From assembly GCF_007747215.1 (NCBI RefSeq), contig NZ_CP036273.1:992001-1056000 (forward strand): a stretch of DNA of 64,000 bases. The letters are read 5' to 3'. This document shows positions 41,003 to 49,489 of the stretch, in pieces. The position numbers were made by a program, and so were the translations under genes. Position 1 is the first letter of the stretch, and each line of letters begins with the position of its first letter. A model generated the notes under the pieces. The model saw only the letters and a list, made by a program, of their open reading frames with translations. It was not told where the DNA came from and did not search any database. This DNA is from Urbifossiella limnaea. GTDB taxonomy: Bacteria; Planctomycetota; Planctomycetia; Gemmatales; Gemmataceae.

Positions 41003-41266
41003 GGGGTATCGGTGGTCTGGGCCGACGTCGCCCTCAGCAAGCACCCGCGATTCGCCAACAACGTCCGCGACAACCTGAGCGGGGTGTCGCTCATGCTCCG
41101 TGCGGTCACCCGGCTGCGGAAGCCCGACCTGCACGCGCTGTTCGGGTTGCACGTGCGCGCCCGCGGGGCGTGGGTGGAGAGCCCCGACCGGGCCGACGCG
41201 GTGTTCGCCGCCGACCGCGGGCTCACCCCGTTCGACCCCGACCGGGTCGCGGCCGACTACCTCTGA
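41003..41266 (+). pseudogene. C-terminal fragment of a TerD-like gene
   Basis: The plus frame reads VVWADVALSKHPRFANNVRDN, then SGVSLMLRAVTRLRKPDLHALFGLHVRARG and ends FDPDRVAADYL and a stop. Its first 20 residues match the 13910-14175 fragment (IWADIALSKHPRFANHVRDN). No start or N-terminal region is present; the gene is cut at about 41003. The same motif ends large TerD-related/RING proteins (tentative). Confidence 0.55.
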
Positions 41267-41287
41267 GTCGCGGCACGTGCTTCCCGC

Positions 41288-42709
41288 CTACGCCAGGATG
41301 TCGGCGATCGGCCTGCCGTTCTGGCCGACGGACACCGGGCGGCCGCCGCGGTCCGGGACCGTCGAGTCGGGGTCGATCCCGAGCGCCTGGTAGATGGTCG
41401 CGCAGACGTCGGCCGGGGTCACCGGCCGGTCCTTCACGTAGGCCGCGTGGGCGTCGCTCGCCCCGTACACCGTCCCGCCGCGGACCCCGCCGCCGGCGAA
41501 CACCACCGAGTAGCAGAACGTCCAGTGGTCGCGGCCGGCGTTCGCGTTCACCCGCGGGGTCCGGCCCATCTCGCTCATCACCACCACCAGCGTCTCGTCC
41601 AGCAGCCCGCTCGCACTCAGGTCCTCCATCAGGGCCGTGAACGTCTGGTCGAAGTGCGGCAGCTCGTTCGTCCTCAGGATCTCGAAGTTCCGGGTGTGCG
41701 TGTCCCAGGCGTCATAGTCCACCTTCGCCCGGTCCCAGAACAGGTCCCACGTCACGTTTACGAACCGCACGCCCTCCTCGACCAGCTTCCGGGCGATCAG
41801 CGTGCTGTGGCCTAACAGCGTCCGGCCGTAGCGGTCGAGCCGCCGCGGGTCCTCGCGGGTCAGGTCGAACGCCGTCCGCAGCCGGGACGACGTGAGGAGG
41901 TCGAACGCCCGCTGCCGGACGCGGTCGTACCCCACCTCCGCCTCGCGCAGGCGGCCGTCGAGCCGGCCGAGGAGGTCCCGGCGGGTGCGGAACCGGTCGC
42001 GGCTGAGGTCGGGCTCGAACGCGGTGCTCGGCAGCAGCGGCGTCCCGCGGACGGTCGCCGGCTTGCCGGGGGTCGGCGTCACCCCGGGGTCGGCGAACGG
42101 CCGGCACTCGGTGGTCAGCGCGTCGTACCGGCGGCCGAGGAAGCCGGCGTACGGGCCGGCCCGGCGGAACGCCTGCCCCCAGCCGAGCCAGCACGGCATG
42201 TACACGTAGTCCGGCAGGTCGCCCCGATCCTGCCGCAGGAACTCGCACACCGACCCCACGCTCGGCGGGTCGGTGTCGCGGGGGTGCTGGTCGGGCATCG
42301 GGGTTTCGAGCCCGGTGTAGCTCGGGAGGCAGTTGTGGCAGCCGGCCTTGTGGTTGACGCTGCGGACGACCGCGGCCCGGTGCATCCAGGTCGCCGTCCG
42401 CGGCAGGTGCTCGCCGATCCGGACGCCGGGCACGCTCGTGTCGATCGGGCGGAACTCGCCGCGGATCTCGGCCGGGGCCGCCGGCTTGAGGTCCCACATG
42501 TCCTGGGTCGCGGCCCCGCCGAGGAGGTAGAGGAGGATCACGCTCTTGGCGCGGCCCGGGCGGGCGGCCGCGGGCCGACGCGACTCGGCGGCGAGGAGGT
42601 CCGGGAGGGTGAACCCGCCGCCGAGGAGCGTGAGGGCGCCGGCGGTCAGCGTCTCGCGGCGGGTGAGCCCGTCGCAGCAGCGGCGGGGCGAGCCGAGGAG
42701 GGTGATCAT
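41288..42709 (-). CDS. DUF1501 secreted sulfatase-like protein
   Basis: The product has 473 residues. ATG 42709 is chosen because it gives an N-terminal Tat-type signal (TRRETLTAGALTLLGGGFTLPDLLAAE) and overlaps the previous stop (ATGA). Typical DUF1501 blocks follow: SVILLYLLGGAATQDMWDLKPAAPAEIRGEF, the MHRAAVVRSVNHKAGCHN region, LIARKLVEEGVRFVNVTWD, and late VVVMSEMGRTPRVNANAGRDHWTFCYSVVFAGGG. The family is related to alkaline-phosphatase/sulfatase folds and is abundant in Planctomycetes; its role is not established. Here it is paired with an SGNH hydrolase rather than the usual DUF1553 partner. Confidence 0.92.
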   Translation of the reverse strand: MITLLGSPRRCCDGLTRRETLTAGALTLLGGGFTLPDLLAAESRRPAAARPGRAKSVILLYLLGGAATQDMWDLKPAAPAEIRGEFRPIDTSVPGVRIGEHLPRTATWMHRAAVVRSVNHKAGCHNCLPSYTGLETPMPDQHPRDTDPPSVGSVCEFLRQDRGDLPDYVYMPCWLGWGQAFRRAGPYAGFLGRRYDALTTECRPFADPGVTPTPGKPATVRGTPLLPSTAFEPDLSRDRFRTRRDLLGRLDGRLREAEVGYDRVRQRAFDLLTSSRLRTAFDLTREDPRRLDRYGRTLLGHSTLIARKLVEEGVRFVNVTWDLFWDRAKVDYDAWDTHTRNFEILRTNELPHFDQTFTALMEDLSASGLLDETLVVVMSEMGRTPRVNANAGRDHWTFCYSVVFAGGGVRGGTVYGASDAHAAYVKDRPVTPADVCATIYQALGIDPDSTVPDRGGRPVSVGQNGRPIADILA

Positions 42710-43467
42710 GAGGCGGCCCCGGCGGGAGGGAGGGGCAAGGCGGGGGTGACGGGTGGACTGTAATCGGGAACGGGAGGGGACGCAACACGCCCGCCGCCCG
42801 CGTGCCGTCCCGCCGCGGGTCGGCACACCCGCCACGCGGCCTCTTGCAGCGCGGTCCGCTCCGACTCGTCCAGGCCCGCTACCTCGCCGCCGATCCCCAC
42901 GGGGTTCTCACCGAAGAGGACAGCGAGGAAGGCGCACGCGGCCAGGTACGACCCGGCCGGCGTGGGGTGACTCCCGTCCCGGTCGTGCAGGACGGGCCGC
43001 TCGTGCCCGCGGAGGAAGGTCTGCCAGGCCAGGCCGACCGGCACGACGGTCGCGCCCAGCTCCCGGCCGACGGCCGTGTACGCGTCGGCGATGGCCGGCT
43101 GGGCCTCCGGCGCGTCCCGCCGCGCCCACGTCATGTAGAGGACGGTCCGCGCGCCCGCGGCCGTGATCGCGCCGTCGAACAGCCGGACGTTCTCGTGCAT
43201 CCGCCCGGCGTTCTTGACCGGCAGCGTGCTCTGCTCCTGGAGGACGACGGCGTCGTACCCGCCCTCCCGGACCGCCGCCGGCGCCTCCCCGGCGTTCCAG
43301 TGGGCGCGCAACGACGCGCCGCCGGCGCTGATCAGGCGGTGCTGGAGCGTCCTCCCCCGTGCCGCCGCGAGCCGGGCGACCAGGCCGGGGAGGTCGTTGC
43401 GGGCGGTGAAGCTGTTGCCGATGAAGAGGACCTTCAGCGGGGCTCTCCCGCGTGCGCGTTTCGCCAT
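42706..43467 (-). CDS. SGNH/GDSL-type hydrolase
   Basis: The product has 253 residues starting at 43467 (MAKRARGRAPLKVLFIGNSFT). Block I GNSFTARNDLP carries the catalytic Ser (GxS in the SGNH GNS form). Later blocks are AVVLQEQSTLPV (Gln in place of the usual block III residues) and HDRDGSHPTPAGSYLAACAFLAVL with DxxH. This pattern fits DUF4886-type SGNH esterases. No signal peptide is obvious. The stop overlaps the DUF1501 start by 4 bases, so the two are translated together. Likely carbohydrate or ester hydrolysis. Confidence 0.85.
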   Translation of the reverse strand: MAKRARGRAPLKVLFIGNSFTARNDLPGLVARLAAARGRTLQHRLISAGGASLRAHWNAGEAPAAVREGGYDAVVLQEQSTLPVKNAGRMHENVRLFDGAITAAGARTVLYMTWARRDAPEAQPAIADAYTAVGRELGATVVPVGLAWQTFLRGHERPVLHDRDGSHPTPAGSYLAACAFLAVLFGENPVGIGGEVAGLDESERTALQEAAWRVCRPAAGRHAGGGRVASPPVPDYSPPVTPALPLPPAGAAS

Positions 43468-43596
43468 GCGGTCCTCCGGGCAGGCCGGCGAGGAATCCAG
43501 CGATAACTTTCAGTCGCCGGCGGACTGGCCGGCGGCGCAGCCCGGCGGCGGCCGGCCGGCCCGATTCCGCCCGGCCGCCGGTCCCCCGGCCGGGGC

Positions 43597-44325
43597 CTAC
43601 TCCTCGTCCGGTTTCGTCAGTGGCCTGAGTTCCCGGGCCAGGCTCCGGGCCTGCCGTGACAGGCCGGCCAGGCCGTCTACGGCCTCCTCCAGCCCGGCCC
43701 GGAAGGCCTGGCGCTGCTCCGCCCGCAGTCTGCCGACCCGGGCGGCGGTCGCCCTGCTTCCCCGCCCCCAGTCGGCGTACACCTTCGACCACCGCCGGAG
43801 GAGCAGTTGCAGATCCCGGAGGGCGTCGTTCGGGTGGGGCGCCGGCGTCGGCTTCTTCTCCGTCGGTTCGGCGGGCGGGCGGGCGGGTTTCCGCCGGCGG
43901 GCCAGGGCCTGCACCTCCCGGAGCGACGGGACACTCTCACTGGCGAGTATCCCCGCCAGGAGGGCCTCCCGCTGGGCCTCGTCCGGGACGGCGAGCACCG
44001 GCTTCATCGCCTCCCAGGAGAGCCTCCCGGCGGCCCCGGCCGGGAGCCCGTCGGGGTAGTACTTCGCGAGCTTGAGCAGCCGGTACAGCAGGGACCGGAG
44101 GCCGGCGGCTTCCTTGTCGGGGTCGGCCAGTGCGGCGGCGAGGTTGTCCACCGACCCCGTCCCGTAAGTCGTCTCCAGCGGTACGAGGGCGCGGACCAGC
44201 AGGCCGGCGGCGTGGTAGTCTCCGAGCCCCCTGCCCGGCCGGCGGAGGAGCTTCGCCAGCTGCCTGAACTTCGCCAGGAGCTCCGGGCGCAGGGCGGTGC
44301 GGTACTCGTCCGCTGTGGTAGACAT
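43597..44325 (-). CDS. Uncharacterised helical protein
   Basis: The product has 242 residues from ATG 44325; the RBS is weak. It is Leu/Ala/Arg-rich and helical: ALRPELLAKFRQLAKLLRRPGRG, then LRSLLYRLLKLAKYYPDGLPAG, then REALLAGILASESVPSLREVQALARRRK, and a coiled C-terminal half (RRWSKVYADWGRGSRATAARVGRLRAEQRQAFRAGLEEAVDGL). No family recognised and no signal peptide or membrane span. The composition and third-position bias match neighbouring genes, so it is a real gene. Confidence 0.6.
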   Translation of the reverse strand: MSTTADEYRTALRPELLAKFRQLAKLLRRPGRGLGDYHAAGLLVRALVPLETTYGTGSVDNLAAALADPDKEAAGLRSLLYRLLKLAKYYPDGLPAGAAGRLSWEAMKPVLAVPDEAQREALLAGILASESVPSLREVQALARRRKPARPPAEPTEKKPTPAPHPNDALRDLQLLLRRWSKVYADWGRGSRATAARVGRLRAEQRQAFRAGLEEAVDGLAGLSRQARSLARELRPLTKPDEE

Positions 44326-44547
44326 AGGGCGACCGGGAGGGCGGGTGGGGACGTCGCCGGTAGCCTACCCCCGGCCGGCGGCCGCGCCAACCGTCCCCCC
44401 GGCCGGTCGTCGACACCCCGGCCGAACGACCGGTCGGCGTGACCGGCGTCGCGGGTGTGGAACATCCGGGCCGTCGGATGACGGGCTCCGGGTCACGGCG
44501 TCGCCGGAACCGATGAATGGTCATACCGGCCCCGGGCGCGGCCGGGG

Positions 44548-44607
44548 GGCCGGCTCCGACCCCGTGCCGGGGGTCATCTCGCCCCCGGCGCGGGGTCGGA
44601 GCCGGCC
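44548..44607. repeat. 26-bp hairpin overlapping the XRE gene end
   Basis: Arms 44548-44573 and 44582-44607 are complementary over 26 positions with one T/G wobble, around an 8-base loop (TCATCTCG). The XRE stop codon lies in the loop and the right arm encodes its last codons. It could terminate transcription from either side or be a palindromic mobile scrap. Confidence 0.85.
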
Positions 44608-44837
44608 AGAAAAGTGGTCAGGGCCGCCACCGGATCGAACCCGCACGCCTCCGCCCACGCGGCGAACTCGGTCACGTCCACCCGCCGGTTGGCCGTCTCG
44701 CAGTTGTACACCCAGCTCTGCGGCCGGCCGAGCGCCGCGCCGAGGTCCCGCTGGGTCAGCCCGGCCGCCTCCCGGAGCCCCCGCAGGAAGGGCGGGAGCC
44801 GGGCGTAGTCGTCCCCGTGCTGGGCCTTCGTCGCCAT
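44574..44837 (-). CDS. XRE-family transcriptional regulator
   Basis: The product has 87 residues from ATG 44837; a GTG start at 44870 is possible but would place the start inside the palindromic operator. The helix-turn-helix is typical: PFLRGLREAAGLTQRDLGAALGRPQSWVYNCETANRRVDVTEFAAWAEACG (about residues 15-65). Small XRE proteins of this size bind palindromes as dimers. An 8-5-8 palindrome lies just upstream at 44864-44884, overlapping the -35 of the divergent lipoprotein gene, so autoregulation and repression of that gene are likely. The last codons form one arm of a strong hairpin. Confidence 0.85.
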   Translation of the reverse strand: MATKAQHGDDYARLPPFLRGLREAAGLTQRDLGAALGRPQSWVYNCETANRRVDVTEFAAWAEACGFDPVAALTTFLAGSDPAPGAR

Positions 44838-44863
44838 CGCGGCGAGGGTACGACCGCCGGCCC

Positions 44864-44892
44864 TTGACACGATTTGCGTGTCAAATCACAAT
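44864..44892 (+). promoter_or_regulatory. Palindromic operator overlapping a sigma-70-type promoter
   Basis: TTGACACG-ATTTG-CGTGTCAA (44864-44884) is a perfect inverted repeat. TTGACA at 44864-44869 is a consensus -35, and CACAAT at 44887-44892 gives a 17-bp spacing as -10 (four of six matches to TATAAT). It drives rightward to the lipoprotein gene 50 bp on, and lies directly before the XRE gene on the other strand. Repression by the XRE protein is inferred. Confidence 0.7.
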
Positions 44893-44942
44893 GCGGTCAA
44901 CACCCGGCCGACCAACGGCCGGCCCGCAGTCCGGGACGCCCG

Positions 44943-45623
44943 ATGACACGCGCCCGTCGCCCCGCTGCCCTTCTCCTCGCCCTGCTGCTGCTGGCCCCGG
45001 GGTGCAACCGGTCGCCGCAAGCGCACCCCCTCGGCAACCGCCTGCCGGTAGGGGTCTCGGAACTGTACTTCACCGCGGACGTCGAACCAGCGGACGCTGG
45101 GGCGGTTGCGGCCGTATTGAAGAAGGAGAAGCTGTTCGGGGATCGGCCGGTGACTGCCCAGGTGCGGTACCTGAACCGCCGGTACGAGGTCCGAGTGGTC
45201 GTCCGGGCCGGGGCCGAGTCGTCCATCCACCCCCGGGCCTGGCGGGCCATTGGGGAGGCGGTGTCCCGGGACTGCTTCCGCGGGTCGCCGGTGGACGTCC
45301 ACCTGTGCGACGAGCAGATGGCCACCCTGCGTGTGATCCCGTTCGAGCCGGTGCGCCCCGACCTCCCGGTCCGCGTCACCCTCCGCCGGTCGGCCGGCGG
45401 GGGGAGCCTGGTCGCGCAGTACCGGAACGAGAGCGCCCGGACCCTGTCCGTCGCAGTGACCGTGCGGAACCCGACGACCGGCGCGTCCCGCTCGACGGCC
45501 GTGGTCCTCGCCCCGCGCGGGGTGACCGAGCACGGGTGGGCGGAGGGGTGGCCGTACCGGTCGGGGGACACGATCGCCGTCGCCCACGCCGACTACGAGA
45601 CGCTGGAAGTGGCCGTCCCCTGA
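44943..45623 (+). CDS. Putative lipoprotein
   Basis: The product has 226 residues. ATG 44943 is preceded by GGGACG and gives a signal peptide with lipobox: MTRARRPAALLLALLLLAPGCN (Cys21). The mature part starts with NRSPQAHPLGNRLPVGVSELYF. A mixed alpha/beta domain follows (VTAQVRYLNRRYEVRVVVRAG), then a C-terminal beta domain (LVAQYRNESARTLSVAVTVRNPTTG...TEHGWAEGWPYRSGDTIAVAHADYETLEVAVP). The C-terminal motif GWAEGWxxxxGDTIxxxHxDY is shared with other planctomycete secreted proteins. Expression appears to be under the XRE-controlled promoter. Confidence 0.75.
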   Translation: MTRARRPAALLLALLLLAPGCNRSPQAHPLGNRLPVGVSELYFTADVEPADAGAVAAVLKKEKLFGDRPVTAQVRYLNRRYEVRVVVRAGAESSIHPRAWRAIGEAVSRDCFRGSPVDVHLCDEQMATLRVIPFEPVRPDLPVRVTLRRSAGGGSLVAQYRNESARTLSVAVTVRNPTTGASRSTAVVLAPRGVTEHGWAEGWPYRSGDTIAVAHADYETLEVAVP

Positions 45624-45738
45624 CCGCCCGGGCGGCGGGCTCGGCCCCCGCCGCGCCGGCCGCGGCCGACCTGGCAGCCCCCGCACGGCGGGTGGACGGT
45701 TGTTGTGTGGCGGCGCCACCACAATTCATTCGCACCGT

Positions 45739-45866
45739 CCCTCGCGGCCGAAGCTCTCGGTCGCGGCGTCGTTCTGGGCGTCGCCGGTCGGCAAGGGGAT
45801 GGTCCTCGTGGTCCGGAACGCGTCCCCGGCCCAGACGTCCCCGGACCCGGTGGTGCGGGTGGTGAT
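45739..45866 (+). pseudogene. Fragment of a second lipoprotein-type gene
   Basis: The frame PKLSVAASFWASPVGKGMVLVVRNASPAQTSPDPVVRVV has almost only G/C in third positions, the signature of a real gene here, and resembles the C-terminal beta domain of the lipoprotein just upstream (VTVRNPTTG). It is interrupted near 45866, where composition changes and the IS4 remnant begins. No start is visible. Confidence 0.45.
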
Positions 45867-47192
45867 TGGCACGGAATCCTGGCTCTCCCGGAATGCCATT
45901 AACTTGAGCCGGAACCCTTTGCGCCACAGGCTTTTGTCGGAGCTCCGCGCGGGGCCGAATCATGTACGGGTACTTCTTGGCCCGCCGCTTCTGACATTGC
46001 GGCTCGACGCGGTCCTTCCGGTCCGGATTCACGACCGAGTCCGGCAACGGCGTCCCCGGCGGGGACGATGCCAGCCACCGCAACGCATCCACGAAGCTGA
46101 TCCGCGCCGCCGGGACCTTCTGCCGCCGACCGGCTTCAAGCATGACCACCCGGACCAAGTTGTGGACCATGGCGAACGCGACCAACTCCCTCATCACGCC
46201 TGTCTCCGTCTCGCACTTGAGCGCGTCCATGCCGAGGGTCGTCTTCAGGTGGCCAGATCGGTTTCCACCTGCCACCGCTGGCGGTAGAGTTCGGCCAGCG
46301 CGCCCGCCGGGTACGCGTACGCCGTCTCGTCCGGCAACGTGCTGACCAGAGTGACGGTCCCCACCCGAAAGCCGGGTCGGTTCACGGCATATTGGGTTTC
46401 CCGGACGGCCAGCGTGACCGGCAGTGCCGCGTACGCCTCGGCGGTCATCCATGACTGCCGTTGGTACGGCTTGTACCATTCCACGACCTGGTCCGTCGGC
46501 CCCAAGTTGCGGACCCACCGGGAGCGGGTCTTGCCGGTGAGCTTGCCCGTGTTCCACCGGGGCGGCGGGGAGCGACCGGGGGTGAAGTCTACGACCCGTC
46601 GCTGGCTCATGCGGAACACCCCGTGCAAGCCGTGATCGACGAGGAAATACCGGTACGCGTACGTCCCGAAGGCCCGGTCCCCGACGAGGACGTCACCGGC
46701 GCGTAGTTCCGGGTGCAACCGGGTCACGTTCGCCATCTCTGCGACCGCAGCGGGGCTGTGAGGAACGACTGAAGGAAGCCCGTGCCGGCGTGGAAGAGGG
46801 CGAGGACGCGGGCGACCGGGAACCCGCAGCCGGCCGCTTGATTGGTCGGCTGGCCGAAGGCGCGTTGCAACCTTGGCGTGTCGGGTAGGCTCACGCCGGT
46901 GCCGTCGACGAAGCACGTCCGGTGCCCCCGCCAGAGGCCCTCGGCATCGACGGCCGGCCGGAGGGCCGCCGTGACCGACCGCAGGACGGCCAACGGCAGA
47001 CGGCCACGGGCCTGGCAGTATGCCGAAGCCGTGAACGGGCGGCCGGTCACGCGTGGCAGGTGGGCGCAGGCGGTGTTGCCGTGTAGGATCTGCAACAGGA
47101 AGACGTAGATGGTGGTGACCGGATCGAGGACGCGTTGCCGCCAGCGGACGTTCTGACCGCGACAAAGTTCGCCCACGTCGAGTGGCTCGAGG
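45867..47192 (-). pseudogene. IS4-family transposase remnant with two frameshifts
   Basis: Read on the minus strand from about 47192 the segments are, in order: EPLDVGELCRGQNVRWRQRVLDPVTTIYVFLLQILHGNTA, HRTCFVDGTGVSLPDTP with the first Asp, then after a frame change GDVLVGDRAFGTYAYRYF with the second Asp, and YRQRWQVETDL with the Glu. After another change LKTTLGMDALKCETETGVMRELVAFAMVHNLV and RISFVDALRWL follow. Each change is explained by one missing base, near 46741 (TCGCA-GAGATG) and near 46252. The ends are not defined: the right is cut by IS66 sequence and the left runs into the lipoprotein-like fragment. It is a dead copy. Confidence 0.75.
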
Positions 47193-48590
47193 GTGGCCGA
47201 ACTGTCGGCCAGGCTCGACGCGGCCCTGAAACACCGGTTCGGCCGCCGCCCGCCGCCGACAAGCCGAAGCGTCGGCGTGACGAGCACGGCCGCTCGCCGC
47301 TGCCCGCACACCTCGAACGCCGCGAGGTCGACCACGACCTGACCGCGGCCGAGCGGATGTGCCCGTGTTGCGGCCGGCCGCGGGCGTGCATCGGGGAGCA
47401 GACGGCCGAGCAACTCGACCTGGACCCGGCCACGTTCTTCGTCCGCCGCACCTTCGAGAAGAGCTACGCCTGCCGCACTGCGACCCCGCGGCCGTGCCGG
47501 CGGAGCAGCGGCTGGCGACCGCCGGCCCGACGCACGTCGGTCCGATCGCCAGGGGGTTGTGCGGTCCTGGCCTGCTGGCCCACGTCGTCATCGCCAAGTT
47601 CGCCGACCACACGCCCGTGCATCGACTGGCCGGCCAGCTGGCCCGGTCGGGTGTGACGATCGCGTCCGCGACCCTGGGCGACTGGCTCTTCGGCGCGTCG
47701 GAATTGCTGACCCCGCTGTACGACCTGATGCACGCGCGGGTGCTGCGGTCGCGGGTGACCCACGGCGACGACACCGGGGTGAAGTTGCGGGTGCCGGGGT
47801 GCCCCCGGACGAAGAAGGCCTACCTGTGGGCGTGCGCCGGCGACGCCGACTACCCGTACGTGGTGTTTGACTTCACGACCGACCACACGGCCGACGGGCC
47901 GACCCGCTTCCTCGCGGGTTGCAAGGGCTACTTGCAGGCGGACGCCCTGGCCCAGTACGAGGGTCTCTACGGCGACGACCGGGTGACGCACGTCTGCTGC
48001 GTGGCTCACCCCCGCCGCAAGTTCGCGGCCGCCGGTGAGGCCGGCGACACGCGAGCGGCGCGGGCGGTCGAGATGATCGGCCGGCTGTACGCCGTCGAGC
48101 GGGCGTTGCCACCGCTGCTGCCGCCGTCGGACGATCCGGTGCACCAGGAGCAGCGTCGGCAGCGGGAGGAGGAGCGTCGGGCGGTACGGCACCGCGACGC
48201 CGGGCCGGTGTGGGACGACCTGGAAAAGTGGCTGGAGCAGACGCGCCCGCTGGCGTTGCCGAAGTCGCCGCTCGGCGGCGCCATCGGGTACACGGTCAAC
48301 AACTGGGCGGCGTTGAAGCGCTACCTGGAGCAGGGGTACCTGGCGATCGGCAACAACCTGAGCGAACGCACGCTGCGGGCGATCGCGTCGGGTCGGAACA
48401 ACTGCGGCGTGATCGGGAGCGAGGTGGCCGGCCAGACGGCGGCGGTGCTGTACTCGATCGTCGGGACGTGCAAGCACCTGGGGATCGACCCGTTCGCGTA
48501 CCTGCCGGAGGCGCTGCCCGGGCTGTTCGCCCTGGGCGACAAGCCGACCGCCGAGGACCCGTCGAACTGGCTCCCCGACCGCTGGCTGCT
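47193..48590 (+). pseudogene. IS66-family transposase remnant with two frameshifts
   Basis: It opens at VAELSARLDAALKHRFGRRP (frame of 47193). After a one-base shift near 47255 it continues ADKPKRRRDEHGRSPLPAHLERREVDHDL, CPCCGRPRACIGEQ (the CxxC zinc site) and TFEKSYACR. A base is missing after 47476 (CGC-AC where CGCCAC is expected). The rest reads EQRLATAGPTHVGPIARGLCGPGLLAHVVIAKF, THGDDTGVKLRVPG, YLQADALAQYEGLY and NNLSERTLRAIASGRNN, the IS66 DDE core. The N terminus is missing about 60 residues. Dead copy; its left end abuts the IS4 remnant. Confidence 0.8.
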
Positions 48591-48901
48591 GAATCGTACT
48601 CGCGATCACCCATCCCGGCGGCGGTGGCCGGGTAGGCCACCACGCATCAGCTCACATCGAGCCTGCCGATCCCCGACGCCGGGGGACGCACCGCGTTACG
48701 CGCCCGCACCGACCTCGGCTCCGGGATGATACCCAACACGAATCCGTCTCGAACCGTGGGGCGCGACCGCGAAACTGGTGTCACAATCGGTGCCACTTCG
48801 GGTCTTGCTGACGCGCCGGGCCAGCGCAGGGCGCCGGGCCGGGCAAGGTTCTTTCCATTTTTCCTCCAGCGTAACGGTGTTCGCGTCATTATCTTGCGGG
48901 C
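48591..48901. other. Upstream region of the sigma/kinase pair
   Basis: About 310 bp between the IS66 remnant and the ECF sigma gene. No gene or clear -35/-10 pair was recognised. The last 40 bases (TTTTTCCTCCAGC... to ATCTTGCGGGC) are less GC-rich than the surroundings and probably hold the promoter of the sigma gene. Confidence 0.4.
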
Positions 48902-49489
48902 ATGACCTGGGACGACGTCCACGCCCTGCTCACCCGCTTGCGGGACCGCGACCCCGAGTGCTGGGACGACCTCTCCGCTCTGGTGTACCCCTTCCTGACC
49001 GCTTGCGCCGCACAGGCAGTGGGGAGCGGCTGGGCCGACACGAGCAGTTCGGACATCGTCCAGGAGAGCTGGATGAAACTTCGTGCGGGATTCAGTACGT
49101 TCCGGGGGGCCGATACCCCCGCCGACACCGCCGCGTGCCTGCGCGCGTGGCTCCGGACAGTGGTCCGAAATGTGGCCCGTGATCGCACGCGCCGGCCGTC
49201 CGCTCCACCGACTCACCCACTGGAACCGCACGCGTTCGGGACCGCCGCTCCGGCCGCGAGTGACCCCACGCCCAGTACACAGGCGGCCCGGGCCGAGTGG
49301 CGCACGCGACTGGAGGGCGCCATTGCCGCCCTCGGACCCGACGAGCAACTGATCATCCGCCGGAGCCTCTACGAAGGAGTCAGTTGCCGTCAGATCGCCA
49401 CCGAACTCGGGCTCGCCGACCACACGGTCGTGGGCGGATGGCGGAAGGAGATTTTGGCAACTCTGCGTCGGGCACTGGGGGACGAGTGA
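48902..49489 (+). CDS. ECF-family RNA polymerase sigma factor
   Basis: The product has 195 residues from ATG 48902. Region 2: HALLTRLRDRDPECWDDLSALVYPFLTACA and SSSDIVQESWMKLRAGFSTFRG, followed by LRAWLRTVVRNVARDRTRR. A low-complexity linker precedes region 4: AALGPDEQLIIRRSLYEGVSCRQIATELGLADHTVVGGWRKEILATLRRAL. Its stop (TGA 49487-49489) shares one base with the kinase start. ECF sigma genes coupled to serine/threonine kinases are typical of Planctomycetes and probably depend on kinase phosphorylation instead of an anti-sigma factor; no anti-sigma gene is present. Confidence 0.9.
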   Translation: MTWDDVHALLTRLRDRDPECWDDLSALVYPFLTACAAQAVGSGWADTSSSDIVQESWMKLRAGFSTFRGADTPADTAACLRAWLRTVVRNVARDRTRRPSAPPTHPLEPHAFGTAAPAASDPTPSTQAARAEWRTRLEGAIAALGPDEQLIIRRSLYEGVSCRQIATELGLADHTVVGGWRKEILATLRRALGDE

